Below, in pieces: positions 52,770 through 63,548 of a DNA stretch of 64,000 nt (positions are counted from its first letter, which is position 1; the number at the start of each line of letters is the position of its first letter). A program made the translations under genes and the position numbers. The DNA lies in assembly GCF_947172395.1 (NCBI RefSeq), contig NC_069088.1, positions 2,559,501 to 2,623,500 on the forward strand. The letters run 5' to 3'. This DNA comes from Bicyclus anynana (lineage: Eukaryota > Arthropoda > Insecta > Lepidoptera > Nymphalidae). The notes beneath the pieces were generated by a model, which saw only the letters and a program-made list of their open reading frames with translations, was not told where the DNA came from and ran no database searches.

Positions 52770-53350
52770 TTGTTTTAACTTTCCTCCGTCTTCATCACCA
52801 GACCCCTTATGCAAACAACCCATATGAGTGGAAAGTTCTCATCAATATAAAATTGATCAAGTAACACAAGGTAGCTACTGTGAACCGTCGAGGAGTTCTC
52901 TTCACTGTCCCTCGTCTTCATCACCAGACCCTTAATACAGTCACAACCCATGTAGGTGGAAGGTTCTTATCAATACAAATTAATACCAATTAATACCAAA
53001 CAAAAGGTAACTCCTGTAAATCGTTGACGAGTTCCATCGTCTGTGTTTCGGGTCCATCATCATACCAACTCCAGACCTCCATAAAATTGTAGTGGTTTAA
53101 AATAGCTTATTGTGGAAACACTAACAAACGCACTAGCCGTCTCTACCATTTTCGAAAGCTTCACTCAATTTTTCCAGAATGCCATCATCAGATCCTGACA
53201 TGAAAAAAAAGGGGACCACCCTGGAATCGAACCCTTCAGAACAAGAATTTTTAAAATCGGTCTATAAATGACGGAATTATCGTTGGACATACATAAAAAA
53301 AATCATACATACAGCTGAACGTAGAACCTCCTCCTGTTTGGAAGTCAGTT
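52770..53350 (-). mobile_element. FB-1, long version, one end missing
   Basis: The right end is gaacctcctcctgtttggaa then gtcagtt, the complement of the start of the 30615 copy. The interior contains two tandem ~145 bp units, each with tcgtcttcatcaccagaccc or a close variant, as in the 30615 copy. The opposite terminus is not present next to it. Confidence 0.75.
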
Positions 53351-53574
53351 AAAAATGTGAACTTATTTGGATGCAATTTTTTTAAGGTTTTCAAGTTTTT
53401 AAAAATTTCCAGCGATTAGTCTTAGATATGTATCATCAAAGTCCGTTCAGTCGGTATGAGGAATACGTTAAAGCTCAAGATTTGAATTGGCTAGTTTTTA
53501 CCAGCTTTATTAACTTGTTTAGTGCAAGGTTTTGCCTTGTTTCTAAACTAAAACTAAAATTTTTTTGTTGAAAA

Positions 53575-53630
53575 TGTTTCGAAAGTCCTTGTAAACTAAG
53601 CCTAAATAAAATAACCGAACTTTGACTTCT
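53575..53630 (+). mobile_element. LINE or SINE 3' end scrap
   Basis: atgtttcgaaagtccttgta, aactaagcctaaataaaata matches the 36775-36943 3' end. Confidence 0.55.
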
Positions 53631-53684
53631 TAAAGTTTACTCTATGTAACCGTTAATAAAGTTTGTTTTCTTATAATACAAGCA

Positions 53685-53722
53685 TTAGCGGACGTCTTCA
53701 TATATATGAAGACGTCCGCTAA
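53685..53722. repeat. 38 bp perfect palindrome
   Basis: ttagcggacgtcttcatat followed by its exact complement, no spacer. The outer agcggacgtc resembles a HEL-b 3' terminus in both directions. Confidence 0.95.
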
Positions 53723-53787
53723 AGAGAGAATAGAAAGACCCGCGTATCCTCATATGAGGATACGCGGGTCGTTCTATTCTCTCTTTA
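53720..53787. repeat. 68 bp near-perfect palindrome
   Basis: taaagagagaatagaa, gacccgcgtatcctcat and the complement, no spacer, one mismatched pair (53736/53771). It shares three bases with the palindrome before it. Confidence 0.95.
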
Positions 53788-54075
53788 TTATACTCATTTT
53801 ATTTTCTGTGGGTTAGGCAGTACTTCATGTAATCAGTCAAATTGTTCTAAAGTAATTGGTTAGAAGTTACTACTACCATTTAGTTTATTGTTCATTGTAC
53901 ACTACGATAATCCGCAAAGGAAGCCTCTTACAGATATACAATAGAATAATTTTCGTGTTTGAATCAGGGATTTCTCCAAATTTATTACACCTTAAGAACC
54001 TTTCAAGAACTCCGTGTACAAAACCCTATATTTTTTACGCTCAGGAAAATAAAGAAAATTCCTTGCTTCTCGTAT

Positions 54076-54205
54076 AATCTCAAGAGGTTCAGTTATCATA
54101 AGGATTTTGTGGAACAATGGACGCCAGATGTTGCCAACCATTGCCGTAGTTGGTCCAATTTCCAGAATTGCCTATATGAATGCCTCTATTACGTCGTCTC
54201 CCGGC
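54076..54205 (-). repeat. Unclassified family W, copy 3
   Basis: Complement carries gcaattctggaaattggacc, ggcaacatctggcgtccatt, aaaatccttatgataactga, as at 43385. Confidence 0.7.
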
Positions 54206-54288
54206 TATTGAGGGTCGATGTAGTAATCTTGACAAAATCGAAACACTTTTAGCAGACATATTTTTGTATTGTTTTTAGAATAAGTAAG

Positions 54289-54315
54289 ATATATATATAT
54301 ATATATATATATATA
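54289..54315 (+). repeat. (AT)n microsatellite
   Basis: 27 bases of uninterrupted AT dinucleotides. Confidence 0.98.
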
Positions 54316-54687
54316 GCCTTGTGAGGTAGGTACGTAGTTACAAGAACCAGAATTGTGTGTCATAAAAATATACTATAATTTACTAGCTTACTAGGTTTTT
54401 CTTTTAGGATTACTTTGGACTGGATGTGGATGGACGTCCAATACTGGACATAGGATTCTAGCATGGACACTAAATATTAAAGGAAGTAATTATATTATAA
54501 CAAAAATAATTTCTTTCAAATGTGACCAGTATTCCATTTTCCCTCCAATAAGGCAAAACAATAGTCCAGTGTGCAGAAATCGAACCAATGACCACTCGTT
54601 GTTGAGTCTGTACCGTGGAGCAAATTCCACTTCTTATTCCGTAATCCTACTTACTTATTTACTAAAGTTCCTATGATTGTTTGTTTG
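54316..54687. other. Intergenic stretch with an RTE-1-like scrap
   Basis: gatggacgtccaatactgga then cataggattctagcatgga near 54430 recalls RTE-1. agaaatcgaaccaatgacca near 54576 recalls a SINE B box complement. Both are too short to define. Confidence 0.35.
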
Positions 54688-54860
54688 AATATTAATTTGG
54701 ATGTTTGTTACTCTTTATCACCGCAACTACTGATCCTATTTGGCTGAAATTTGGAATGGAAATAGACTTTACTCTATTAACACATAAGCTACTTTGCATC
54801 CCGGTAAAAACTCATGATTCCCAAGGGATTTGTGAAAAACTAAATTTTACGCGGACGAAT
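54688..54860 (+). mobile_element. Helitron-like element (HEL-b), 5' part eroded
   Basis: gtttgttactctttatcacc, gctgaaatttggaatggaaa, acgcggacgaattcgcgac; the final CTAG is lost. The 123-codon frame over it is incidental. Confidence 0.65.
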
Positions 54861-55376
54861 TCGCGACAACGAAACGACAGACGACACTTTGAAAAATATC
54901 CAGAAATTCTTTTTTTTTTATATTGTGCAGTAACAAGGTTACATTCATACCACCTATGCTTAAACCTCAGCGCGAATCCAGGCGGGAATTGCCAACCTTT
55001 TATCACTGTAGCATTTATTTCGAAACTTTTAGCTGAACATCGCGAACTATGTACTTGCATTTTTAACGGTATTTGAGCGCGGGGAACATTTTCTAAAAGT
55101 TTTCCTTCACAAAAGTGCTCCATTTATCAAATGTGCAAATAGATTTTTTTCATTTATATTTTTATTATTTTTTCCAAGTTGTGTCGGGTTTTATAAAAAT
55201 TGTTCTGCATGTGTTCTTTTATGCACAAACATTACTTTTTTATATCAGAGATACAGCTGGTTTATTTCCTATATTGATCTTTATTATTGACTTATTAAAA
55301 TAAACAACAAATCAATTGACAAAATGCCATATAATCAATCTATGATACAAATAAATTTTTTTTAACAAAAAAAAAT
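54861..55376. other. Intergenic stretch
   Basis: Nothing recognised. Confidence 0.45.
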
Positions 55377-55475
55377 AACCGACTTTAAAATCATAAAAAT
55401 AAACTAAAAAGGAAAAATAACTAATAAAATAAAGTATGCTACCTTCTGATCACTTTGAAGGTGGTGCCAACACAG
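55377..55475 (-). mobile_element. FB-1 terminal fragment
   Basis: aaccgactttaaaatcataa, tatgctaccttctgatcact, ttgaaggtggtgcca. Confidence 0.75.
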
Positions 55476-56311
55476 CAATGCATTTATGCTTACTGGTGGA
55501 TTTTATGTATTATGTAGATGACATTTTGGTCAATTAATTTGTTGTTTATTTTAATTGGTTGATAATAAAGACCAAAACAGTGAATAGGCCAGATGGTAGA
55601 AGATGGATAGAATCTTGTACCTCTTCCAAGTACGTGAGCTTTCATCTTACACTGATGAGGCCGCACTTATGGGCTAACTTGGTCATTGAATAAAATAATC
55701 AGCCTTCTGAAGCAATTAGAAAAGTAAGTAGGTACATCTGGGAGATTAATTGAGTAATCCGGTACGAGTAATTAGTCGGTAATCTGGAATCCGACGGTTC
55801 AATATTGGTTTCATTTACGAGTACTTCGGGAACTACATGTGAAGGTTACATAGGAAGACTTTTTTAAATGAGACCGACACTTTTGGTCTGAGCCGGAAAA
55901 GTCAGATCTTCGTTAATTTATAAAAACTGAAAGTTTAGAAGAAAGAAAGAAAATTTTTTTACTCATTTTTAGTGTCACAAATAGTCCTTATCTTAGATAT
56001 TATATGACTGAATTGGCACTAAAGAAAGGGTTTACAGCTCAGCCTTAGCCGTTAATTGCAAAAAGCCATTCCCAGCGCTGATTTTCAACTGAGACCCGAG
56101 TGACTTCACAGCTAGTTAAAATTACTAATCAAAATACTTTGGCAGAATCTATCATTTCGTTATACATATATGTTGTTTGGATTATGGTGGGTTTGGAAGT
56201 TAGTCGGTTTCAAAGGTACATACCTTGTGGTAGTAGCATAGGCTGACAAACTTTTACCCTTCTTATAAAGAAGTATGTCTTGTATGACTTGCAATCGTCC
56301 GAGACAAATAA
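55476..56311. other. Intergenic stretch
   Basis: Nothing clearly recognised; a weak SINE-2 tail-like patch (tcatcttacactgatgaggc) lies near 55650. Confidence 0.4.
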
Positions 56312-56568
56312 TCATAATTAACAACCCATATTTGGCTCATTGTTGAGCACGAGTCTTCTCTCAGAATGAGACTTACAAAAATTAAGAAAATACTCGGGTG
56401 TTTTCAGGTTTCCTCACAATGTTTTTCCTTCACCGTTTGAAACATGAGATACTTAATTTCTTAAAATTCAAGCAACTGAATAGTCGGACGTGCATGCCCC
56501 GGACCGGATTCGAACGCACGCCCTCCGAATCCTAGACAGAGGTCATATTCACTGAGCTATCACGGCAA
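56312..56568 (-). mobile_element. SINE-1 with internal deletion
   Basis: Tail aacaacccatatttggctca, a jump after ctctcagaatgagac to ttacaaaaattaagaaaata, then the head complement (cactgagctatcacggc). Confidence 0.9.
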
Positions 56569-56637
56569 CCGATTTTATTATCGGAGATAGAGGAGTGACT
56601 TATTATAGTAAAATTGCGCTAGTTTCCTATTACACTA

Positions 56638-56828
56638 AAGCGGAATTATATATGTCTGACGTGCGTGTCGCATCTGAATAGAATCGGTATCATACATTTT
56701 GTATGCGACACATCAATACCCATCACATGTCACAACATAAATGTAAACGTTGCCATACAAAATGTATGATACCGATTTTGTTCTGATACATCACGACACG
56801 ACACGTCAGACAAATATAATTCCGCCTT
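56638..56828. mobile_element. MITE with TA target duplication
   Basis: A 191 bp element between TA (56636-56637) and TA (56829-56830). The ends aagcggaattatatatgtct and complementary tataattccgcctt continue inward as inverted arms of about 75 bp (aatcggtatcatacattttg and complement). TA duplication and structure fit a Tc1/mariner-mobilised MITE. Confidence 0.85.
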
Positions 56829-56940
56829 TACATAGTCGGTGTACCACTAAATACAACAACCATTATTCCCTCCGATTTAAATATCAATGCTGATTGGCGA
56901 CTGGTATACATAAAAATCTACCTGATTGCATTACTGAAGT

Positions 56941-57077
56941 GCTCATTTTCACCGTTCACTGAAAGAATAAATGATGTTGACATGAGAGCCGACGTAAACG
57001 AAGGACCGGATTCAGTAAATCTCTACTGAGAGTATACGATCGTTTTATGGGACGAGACGTGAACCGATTTGAATAAA
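56941..57077 (+). repeat. Unclassified family Z, copy 2
   Basis: Partner of 40550-40676 (aatgatgttgacatgagagc, cgacgtaaacgaaggaccgg, cgatcgttttatgggacgag). Confidence 0.75.
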
Positions 57078-57134
57078 GGTTTTTCTCCTCGCTACGTAAA
57101 TAATGGCGGGAAAAAACGACGCATAAACAAATAC

Positions 57135-57305
57135 ATGGGCAGTAACGATCCTTATAATAGACTGACGAAATCTTCGAAATTTAAATTAATGGATACTGAC
57201 TATACTCGTTTAACTGTCCTAATTTGTTTGATTCTATATTTGCTATTTGCTTATAATTATTGGCAGAAGCGGCATTTGAATAAGCGCAGAAAAACAAAGA
57301 GTTGA
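57135..57305 (+). CDS. Possible small membrane protein ORF, unidentified
   Basis: 56 codons from ATG at 57135: MGSNDPYNRLTKSSKFKLMD, then TDYTRLTVLICLILYLLFAY and NYWQKRHLNKRRKTKS. One membrane segment (about residues 26-41) lies between a polar N-terminus and a strongly basic C-terminus. The frame is open upstream to 57069 (KKRRINKY). It starts right after repeat Z. No relative recognised; the segregation of hydrophobic and charged residues is better than most frames here, but no expression signal is visible. Confidence 0.22.
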   Translation: MGSNDPYNRLTKSSKFKLMDTDYTRLTVLICLILYLLFAYNYWQKRHLNKRRKTKS

Positions 57306-57839
57306 GGCTAAGGGTTAAAAGAGTATATTATTGAGAAGGAACTTCTAAGGGAGACTTAGAGCTCGACTTGGGTAGACGTAGGGGGCGATGAAGACTATAA
57401 GCTGAAATAAGTTTTGAAGCTCCTATGATCGTGGTGATGTGAACGGAGACGCAAATCTAAAACTCTTCTTCACTGCCATACATATATCGCATTAATCGAT
57501 GTACCTACCTTCTTAGTCATTTGTATCTTGATAAATCTGTATATAATTATATACAGCAGTTTGAAATGCACAAAAATGTAAAGTCGAATACAGGCAGACA
57601 CTTTTTACTATCTTAAAATCATAAAAAAGTGTGGTCAAAGACTATAAAATCGGCTATCAATCGATGAAAGCGTTTTATAAATGTGAAGATCATAATTAAA
57701 GTTATAATCAATCAAACCATGTTTATTAGCTAATCCTACGCTTTATATGCTTGGATTGGAATTATATTAGCATTCCCAATCTTTAAATAGCTGTTTTTCA
57801 CAAAAAAACGTTATTAAACGTTGAAAAAGAGAGTAAACG
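57306..57839. other. Intergenic stretch
   Basis: Nothing recognised. Confidence 0.45.
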
Positions 57840-58575
57840 CAGGTGCGTCGTCCATTTATAAATTTCTGAAGCCGGAATTGGATATTATAATGTCTCGTCT
57901 CGCAGTATGACAGAGAATTTGCACTTCATAAGCGTTAAATTGATCATTAGACACCCGTCGTCGGGTGGAGCAATAAAGTGGGAATTATTTATTATGAAGT
58001 TTAGAGTCTGCGTACATTTTATACGTACTGGAACATTTTCACGACCTTTGAGATGTATAAACTTGGCTTTACTTAGAATTGAATCTGATTTGAGCTTGTG
58101 GTATTTTTCGACTAACTATTATTTATTAATTCTTTTTTCTTCTAACTATTAAGCATTAACTCAACTGCCTTTACTCTCTGTTATCCTGGTACTTTGAGAT
58201 CGTATGTAGTTAACACTTAAAAATTTTAAGTGAGTGTAATTCTGCTTCCAAAGACTGCTTCCATACTTTTTGTTACCCTGGTACTTTGTTTGACGCTTTT
58301 TCATAACGTGACGATTTATACTAATTCTTACTGTAAGTTCTGTAAGCCAAAAAAAGTAAACTACGTTCCAAAAAAACTTAAATAATACCCAAAAATAAAA
58401 AGCTTAGTTAAATGTTATTTTTATAACGTAGTAAAGTGTGCGTAAGAATTTAAGCTACGAAAAGGAGGTGTTCTTTTTATTACAGTACGTGGTCGAAATA
58501 AATTAGGGCTATTTCACCCTAATCGCAATTTCATTACATTCATTATCATTCATAAGGAACTTTGTTTTTTTGTGG
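57840..58575 (-). repeat. Unclassified dispersed element X-Y, copy 2
   Basis: Block Y (57840-57988) and block X (58463-58575) match copy 1 (6160-7130) in reverse order and orientation, so the element is one unit of about 740 bp. Bases 57883-57951 are identical over 69 bp to the other copy's complement. The 81-codon ATG frame at 57907 starts within Y but the equivalent frame in copy 1 is not maintained. Confidence 0.7.
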
Positions 58576-59610
58576 TTGCGAAGTTTATTTTATTACTAAG
58601 TTAAGGCAGTGAATACTGCCGTTGTCAAATGGAAATCTACTGGAGAAATATTGTTTATTAGAATGAAAGATAGGTTTCGGTCGTGGTTAGTTGTTACTTT
58701 CCCGGCAAAGTCATACCATCTAGTGGTATGACTCTGTGATACAATGCCGTTTAAAAAACAGCCATGCATATAGTTGTATATATTGCATGTAGGTATGTTA
58801 AAATATAAACTTTACCCTTTTGCCAAGCTTTGAAAAGAGGAAGACACGGTATCTTTTTAATGTGTCACCTAGCGAGACTTGAGGCTACTCGCGCAAGGAA
58901 CGAGCACTAATGAAGATCCTGAAAGCCTGATCACATGTATGCTTTCTTGTGAGCAAGATTGGCAGGGATATGGGTAAATGCTAAGAGCGATTATGTTGAG
59001 GAGAGAAAAGAGAGAAAAAGAGAAAAAACAGGAAATATAAAGTAAGTAGAGTTGGCATAATAAAATGCTTCGCGGTGCCATTTTTTTTAAAGCTAAGCTT
59101 GTTGTTAACAAAAATGTTTGGTTAATCTTAAAGTAAGTAAGTCTATCACGTGTTTATAATCCCGATTAAAACCATGCACCAACGATAAGTCACCCTTTCC
59201 TTTTACGCTAATGCTAGGTATAAATGTATCGGCATACATAATACTTTCTACTTACTAACTGATACTTATATAAATTAGGGGTGTTTCTAATATCCCTAAT
59301 ACTTCCAAGGGACATCAAGATCGTAACATTATGGCAATTCCCTTGATGAGACTAAGACTAAGGTTCAAGCCGCACTGACGACAAAAGAATGACGAAATAT
59401 TATACAGTAAGTTGATATAATTAATGGACCATGTGACCATGTAACTAGACTGTCTGGTATGTACCTACTCGTATCTTAACACCATAATAAGTTGAATTAA
59501 GAAAAACGCAGTAATATATCAAACCCTTATGCGTTGGATTCGTTGGGCTATTGCATATTATTTTAGCGTTTTTAGCAGAAGCTTCAAAAGTGAATTTAAA
59601 AAATAAGAAA
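58576..59610. other. Intergenic stretch
   Basis: A SINE-2 scrap at 58674-58722 (ggtttcggtcgtggttagtt, cccggcaaagtcatacc) and a purine-rich gagagaaaagagagaaaaag run near 59001. No gene. Confidence 0.45.
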
Positions 59611-59988
59611 ACCAATGTTGAACAGGGGTTATGATTCACAATATTTGTCAGGACAACTTAAATAACAAATCAAATAGTAACTAAAACAAACCCTAGAATG
59701 GAATACCTTAATACCTTGAGCAGTCCCAGAGGCTTGTGACTCCAGATGCAGCTTTACGGGATCCCTTTCGACTAGCCAACAGTCACCATTCCATGCTCAA
59801 GTTATTCGACGACGGCGACCAATGCCACGAGAATACTGAAGCCTTTTATCGCCAGTCACTCCCGCCTGATCGCTACCCCTCTCTAACTCCCTACTCTTTG
59901 CGGAAACAAGTCGCACCACCTAGCATTGACACGAGCCAACCCGAGATCTAGTGACGACATATCCGTCTCAGACTACTATTTCCTACAG
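59611..59988 (-). repeat. Unclassified family Q, copy 3
   Basis: Complement of the 24668-25040 family. The block order is kept; middle segments differ (gatcaggcgggagtgactgg region). It contains a 71-codon ATG frame (59736) that is not conserved in the other copies. Confidence 0.75.
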
Positions 59989-60150
59989 CGTTTTATTTAA
60001 ATTCAACTAGAAAAATTGTTCGTGTTACTTGCTATGGATAATAAGTTGGACTACCGGTGTTCCATTCATTTTATTTTATAGTATCTGTTTACTGATCGTT
60101 TCAAGTTCAAACATTGTCTATATTAAATTAAGGTCCATTGTCCATACAAT

Positions 60151-60188
60151 GCCAATTTGCAGGCCAATTAAAATGCCTGCAAATTGGC
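60151..60188. repeat. Inverted repeat, 14 bp perfect arms
   Basis: gccaatttgcaggc and its complement, 10-base spacer. Could be the remnant of a short element. Confidence 0.9.
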
Positions 60189-60327
60189 GTAGAAGCGTGG
60201 CAGACATGAGCTTAAAGTCCCTGAAGAAGAGACGTTCGGATTTGTAAAAATAGACTGATAATGAATTAATTAAAGAATATATAACACGCTATTTTCACTC
60301 AAAAAATGTTGATAGTGTTGCCAAACC

Positions 60328-60504
60328 TAAGGGTATAACTCACTGTATGAACGAACCCTTATAATCGCTGTACTCTTTAGAAATTCAGAGATAAAGTAGA
60401 AAGTAAAGTCATTTCCTCCGAAGGACCGATACGAGTCGGACGGAAATAGGGAACCACCCTTTTATCGCGCCAATCAGGATCGCCAAAGGAATGAGATTTG
60501 TATC
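60328..60504 (+). repeat. Unclassified dispersed repeat, copy 2 of 2
   Basis: Partner of 11074-11250. Confidence 0.75.
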
Positions 60505-60629
60505 CCGCAACCGGTCGTAATGACCCGAGAGTGTGTTCGCAATCTAGAAGGGGTGTTAAATAAAAGCTAAACTTTGTGTGTATTGCTATTATTTGTTTCT
60601 AAAATTCAAATTCTTTATTTGCTAAATCA

Positions 60630-60732
60630 TTAACAACCAATATTCAGCACGAGTCTCCTCTCAGAATTAGAGGGGTTAGGCCAATAGTCTACCATGCTGG
60701 CCCAATCCAGATTGGCAGATTTCACACTTGAT
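60630..60732 (-). mobile_element. SINE-1 3' part
   Basis: acaaccaatattcagcacga, agaggggttaggccaatagt, gattggcagatttcacac; the 5' half is lost and SINE-2 follows. Confidence 0.85.
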
Positions 60733-60735
60733 TCG

Positions 60736-60913
60736 ATAATAAAGACCAAATAAATGACGATAGTTTAAGATGGAAGCGGTCTTAGAAACAGTTTTTTCGC
60801 AGCATCGTACCGGAACGCTAAAAGGCTTTGCGGTACGCCTTTGCTTTTGGATAACTAACCACGGCCTATATACCTTCCGCCAGACCAGACCTGAGCCAAT
60901 TTAGAAAGAAATA
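60736..60913 (-). mobile_element. SINE-2 middle part
   Basis: gatggaagcggtcttagaaa, gcatcgtaccggaacgctaa, ggataactaaccacggcc, agacctgagccaatttagaa; both ends missing. Confidence 0.8.
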
Positions 60914-61576
60914 AAATAATAAACTGATTCTTTTTTGAACCATAGAACTACTAACTGCGCTAGAAAAGACGTCAAAATGTGAAAGCTCTCAAAATTTGAA
61001 CTTATGACCTTGATTTAATCCACGTGTCCAGTTGTCCGAACCTCAAAATCTCTTGGCCGTGATATGATCATAATTTCCAATTTTCATGTTTACCGTATAC
61101 CTTTGTTTTCAAAGGAAACTCAAATATGTTTGGATTATATTAAACGCTATTATCCTGATACACGTAAATCCGAGGATTTCGTTTATCAGTAAAGGTTCTT
61201 GTTGAAAAAGAAAATAAAAATGAGAGATATTTTTTTCCACATGTAAACAATCGTATTTTAATGGAAATGTAATATTGAGGTGTTTGCTAACATAGGAGTT
61301 CGGATATATTTTGTATAATTTATTGAAATAAGTAAAATTATTCTACCTAACAGTAGCAAATATTAAATTAAGAGATAATATATTGTATCGTATCCATTTC
61401 AACATTAATAACTAATATGATTAATTAATTATTATAAATTGTAATGCTTTGAATAAATCACGCGAATTTGTCCAAATGGTATATATACATAATAAATTTA
61501 ACTATCATTCCATGTTGTTTGTATCTCATACGTTTGTATTAGTAGGACTTGAAAGGACATTCCTACAAGACTTGAA
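60914..61576. other. AT-rich stretch
   Basis: Nothing recognised. Confidence 0.5.
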
Positions 61577-61864
61577 TCATCATTCATTCATCATTATCAA
61601 CCCATATTCGGCTCACTGCTGAGCTCGAGCCCTCTCAGAATGAGACGGGTTACGCCAAATAGTCGACCACGCTGGCTCAATACGAAACGGCAGACTTCAC
61701 ACACTCAGAGAATTAAGAAAATTCTCAGGTATGCAAGTTTCTTCACGATGTTTTTCCTTCACCTTAAAATGCACATAACTGAAAAGCCACACGCCCCGGA
61801 CCGGATTTGAATCTACACCCACCGGAATCGGAGGCGCAGGTTATTTCCACTGAGCTATCACAGC
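61577..61864 (-). mobile_element. SINE-1, near full length
   Basis: cattcattcatcattatcaa tail, ggctcactgctgagctcgag, head complement ccaccggaatcggaggcgca, cactgagctatcacagctc. A small deletion removes cgtttgagacacgtgatat. Confidence 0.95.
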
Positions 61865-62337
61865 TCAAATCATACCTAGTCATTTGAAGTTAAATCACAA
61901 TTAATAAATATTATAAATAATTCCTCTATCTGTCTGTCTGTCTATTTGTCTGGGCCAATCTTTAGATCTCCCTGGCATAGAACAGTTTAGAATTTACGCA
62001 AGTGGAAACGCGGTCCACGGTTAGAAAAATGTAATACGTAGTTTCGTTATCGCTTCTCAAACTATACAAATATGTTTTCGCTTCAATTATATTACTAAGA
62101 TCCTTTAACTGGATCATTTGAATTGATGGGTATTTAAGCTAGGTCTTGGACTAAAGAAGTGCTAAATCTCTAATATATTACGAGCTTAGCGCGAATACAT
62201 CGATCTACAAGTATGTAGCGGATCGCTTTGATGGATGGAGCGAGTATTGGTGTCGAGTTGCAGCTGGATTTTAAAATTTATATCACTTTTCATATGTCGC
62301 GTGGAAAGCGTTTCACCGTTTACAATATTAAATACTA
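61865..62337. other. Intergenic stretch
   Basis: Nothing recognised apart from a short (CTGT)n run near 61928. Confidence 0.5.
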
Positions 62338-62420
62338 TATGCCCGCGGTTTCACCCGCGTAATAGTTCCCGTGGATATTCAGTCGATTTCAAGATATCTA
62401 AAATTATTTTTCATAGAAAA
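62338..62420 (-). mobile_element. Helitron-like 3' fragment
   Basis: cccgcggtttcacccgcgta is the 3' hairpin of HEL-a (complement), followed by atagttcccgtgg; CTAG is lost. Confidence 0.5.
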
Positions 62421-62517
62421 GTATAAACATGTAAAACAAACAAAAATATTTTTACTCTATCCTACTAATACGCATATCAAATAATAATACTATATATGTA
62501 ATAATAATACGCAAAAT

Positions 62518-62835
62518 TCTACTAATATCCTATTATAAACGCAAAAGTTTGTATGGATGTTTGTTACTCTATAACGCCGCTACTACTCAAGCGGTTTTAC
62601 ACAGGCTTTTTATTAAGAAAAAATCCATGAACCGAGATTTGCGAAAAGCTGATGATTTGGATGGTATGAATGTGTGAATATGTTATTCTTTCACGCCTCG
62701 GCTGCTGAACTGAATCACCTGAAATTTGAAGTAAAGTTAGATTATAGTCTGGATTAACACATAGGCTCCTTTTTATCCCGGAAAAGTCCAGAATTCCAGA
62801 GGGATTTGTGTAAAACTAAATTCCACGCATTCTAG
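62518..62835 (+). mobile_element. HEL-b with duplicated interior
   Basis: 5' tctactaatatcctattata; 3' ccacgcattCTAG followed by T. The interior has two versions of the same block (gttactctataacgccgcta at 62562 and gttattctttcacgcctcgg at 62681), giving a 318 bp copy against about 220 bp usual. Confidence 0.75.
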
Positions 62836-63396
62836 TAGAAATATAAAAAATACGCCAGTTGAAACTTTTAAACTCTAGCTAGATTATACAGTATTCATAT
62901 ACGATAAGAAAAAAATATAATAACATGCTTTATCCATTTCCAGTCAAAGTGATTCAATAGAAAGTAATAATACCGCAGAATAAACATAATATTCTCTGGA
63001 TGAAAGGACGGAAACGATGTTTCGTTTTCACTGAATAAACTTATCAGTACGTACGTAATATTCGTATATTGAATTTCATTGACAAGGAATTCTTCTACAA
63101 TATTAAGGTATGCTGAAACATATCTCTACGGAAGTCAGGCCTTTCCGGGCTCTGACCAAGGATGGAATAAAATTCTTCAAGTTCATGCGTAATAAGATGA
63201 GATGTTTGAGTCAAAGGTAGTGACTAACTAATTACTTACCACAGGAAAATCGATGATTGATTGATTCCCATTTTTCACATTTAACAATTATTGACTTGTT
63301 TGAATCGACCAATCGACCAGACCAGCCTTTTTTAGGAAAAGGTATGCGGGGATTATATCTATTAACGATCATTATTAAAATGTATGCGGTAATGAC
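62836..63396. other. Intergenic stretch
   Basis: Nothing recognised. Confidence 0.45.
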
Positions 63397-63548
63397 CGGG
63401 ACGTCCGCAAAATCTCCACCTAGTGTGGGGTCGACCAACACTGCGCTTTTCGCTGCAAGGTCTCCATTCCAGCACCTTGGGACCCCAACGTCTCTTCTCC
63501 TCGTTTCTGATTCGATCACGCAGAGAAACTCTAAGCAAGCATCTTCTG
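63397..63548 (-). mobile_element. RTE-1 3' fragment
   Basis: gtgtggggtcgaccaacact, ccattccagcaccttgggac, then tttctgattcgatcacgcag. Minus-strand reading gives RDRIRNEEKRRWGPKVLEWR, then PCSEKRSVGRPHTRWRF, showing a deletion that joins two normally separate motifs. Confidence 0.9.

Noticed and set aside
54705..55076. 123-codon plus-strand frame and its antisense partner
   Set aside because: The first half is a Helitron-like element that recurs elsewhere without the frame; the second half shows no coding signature.
55620..55690. Possible SINE-2 tail
   Set aside because: Only scattered short matches; could be chance.
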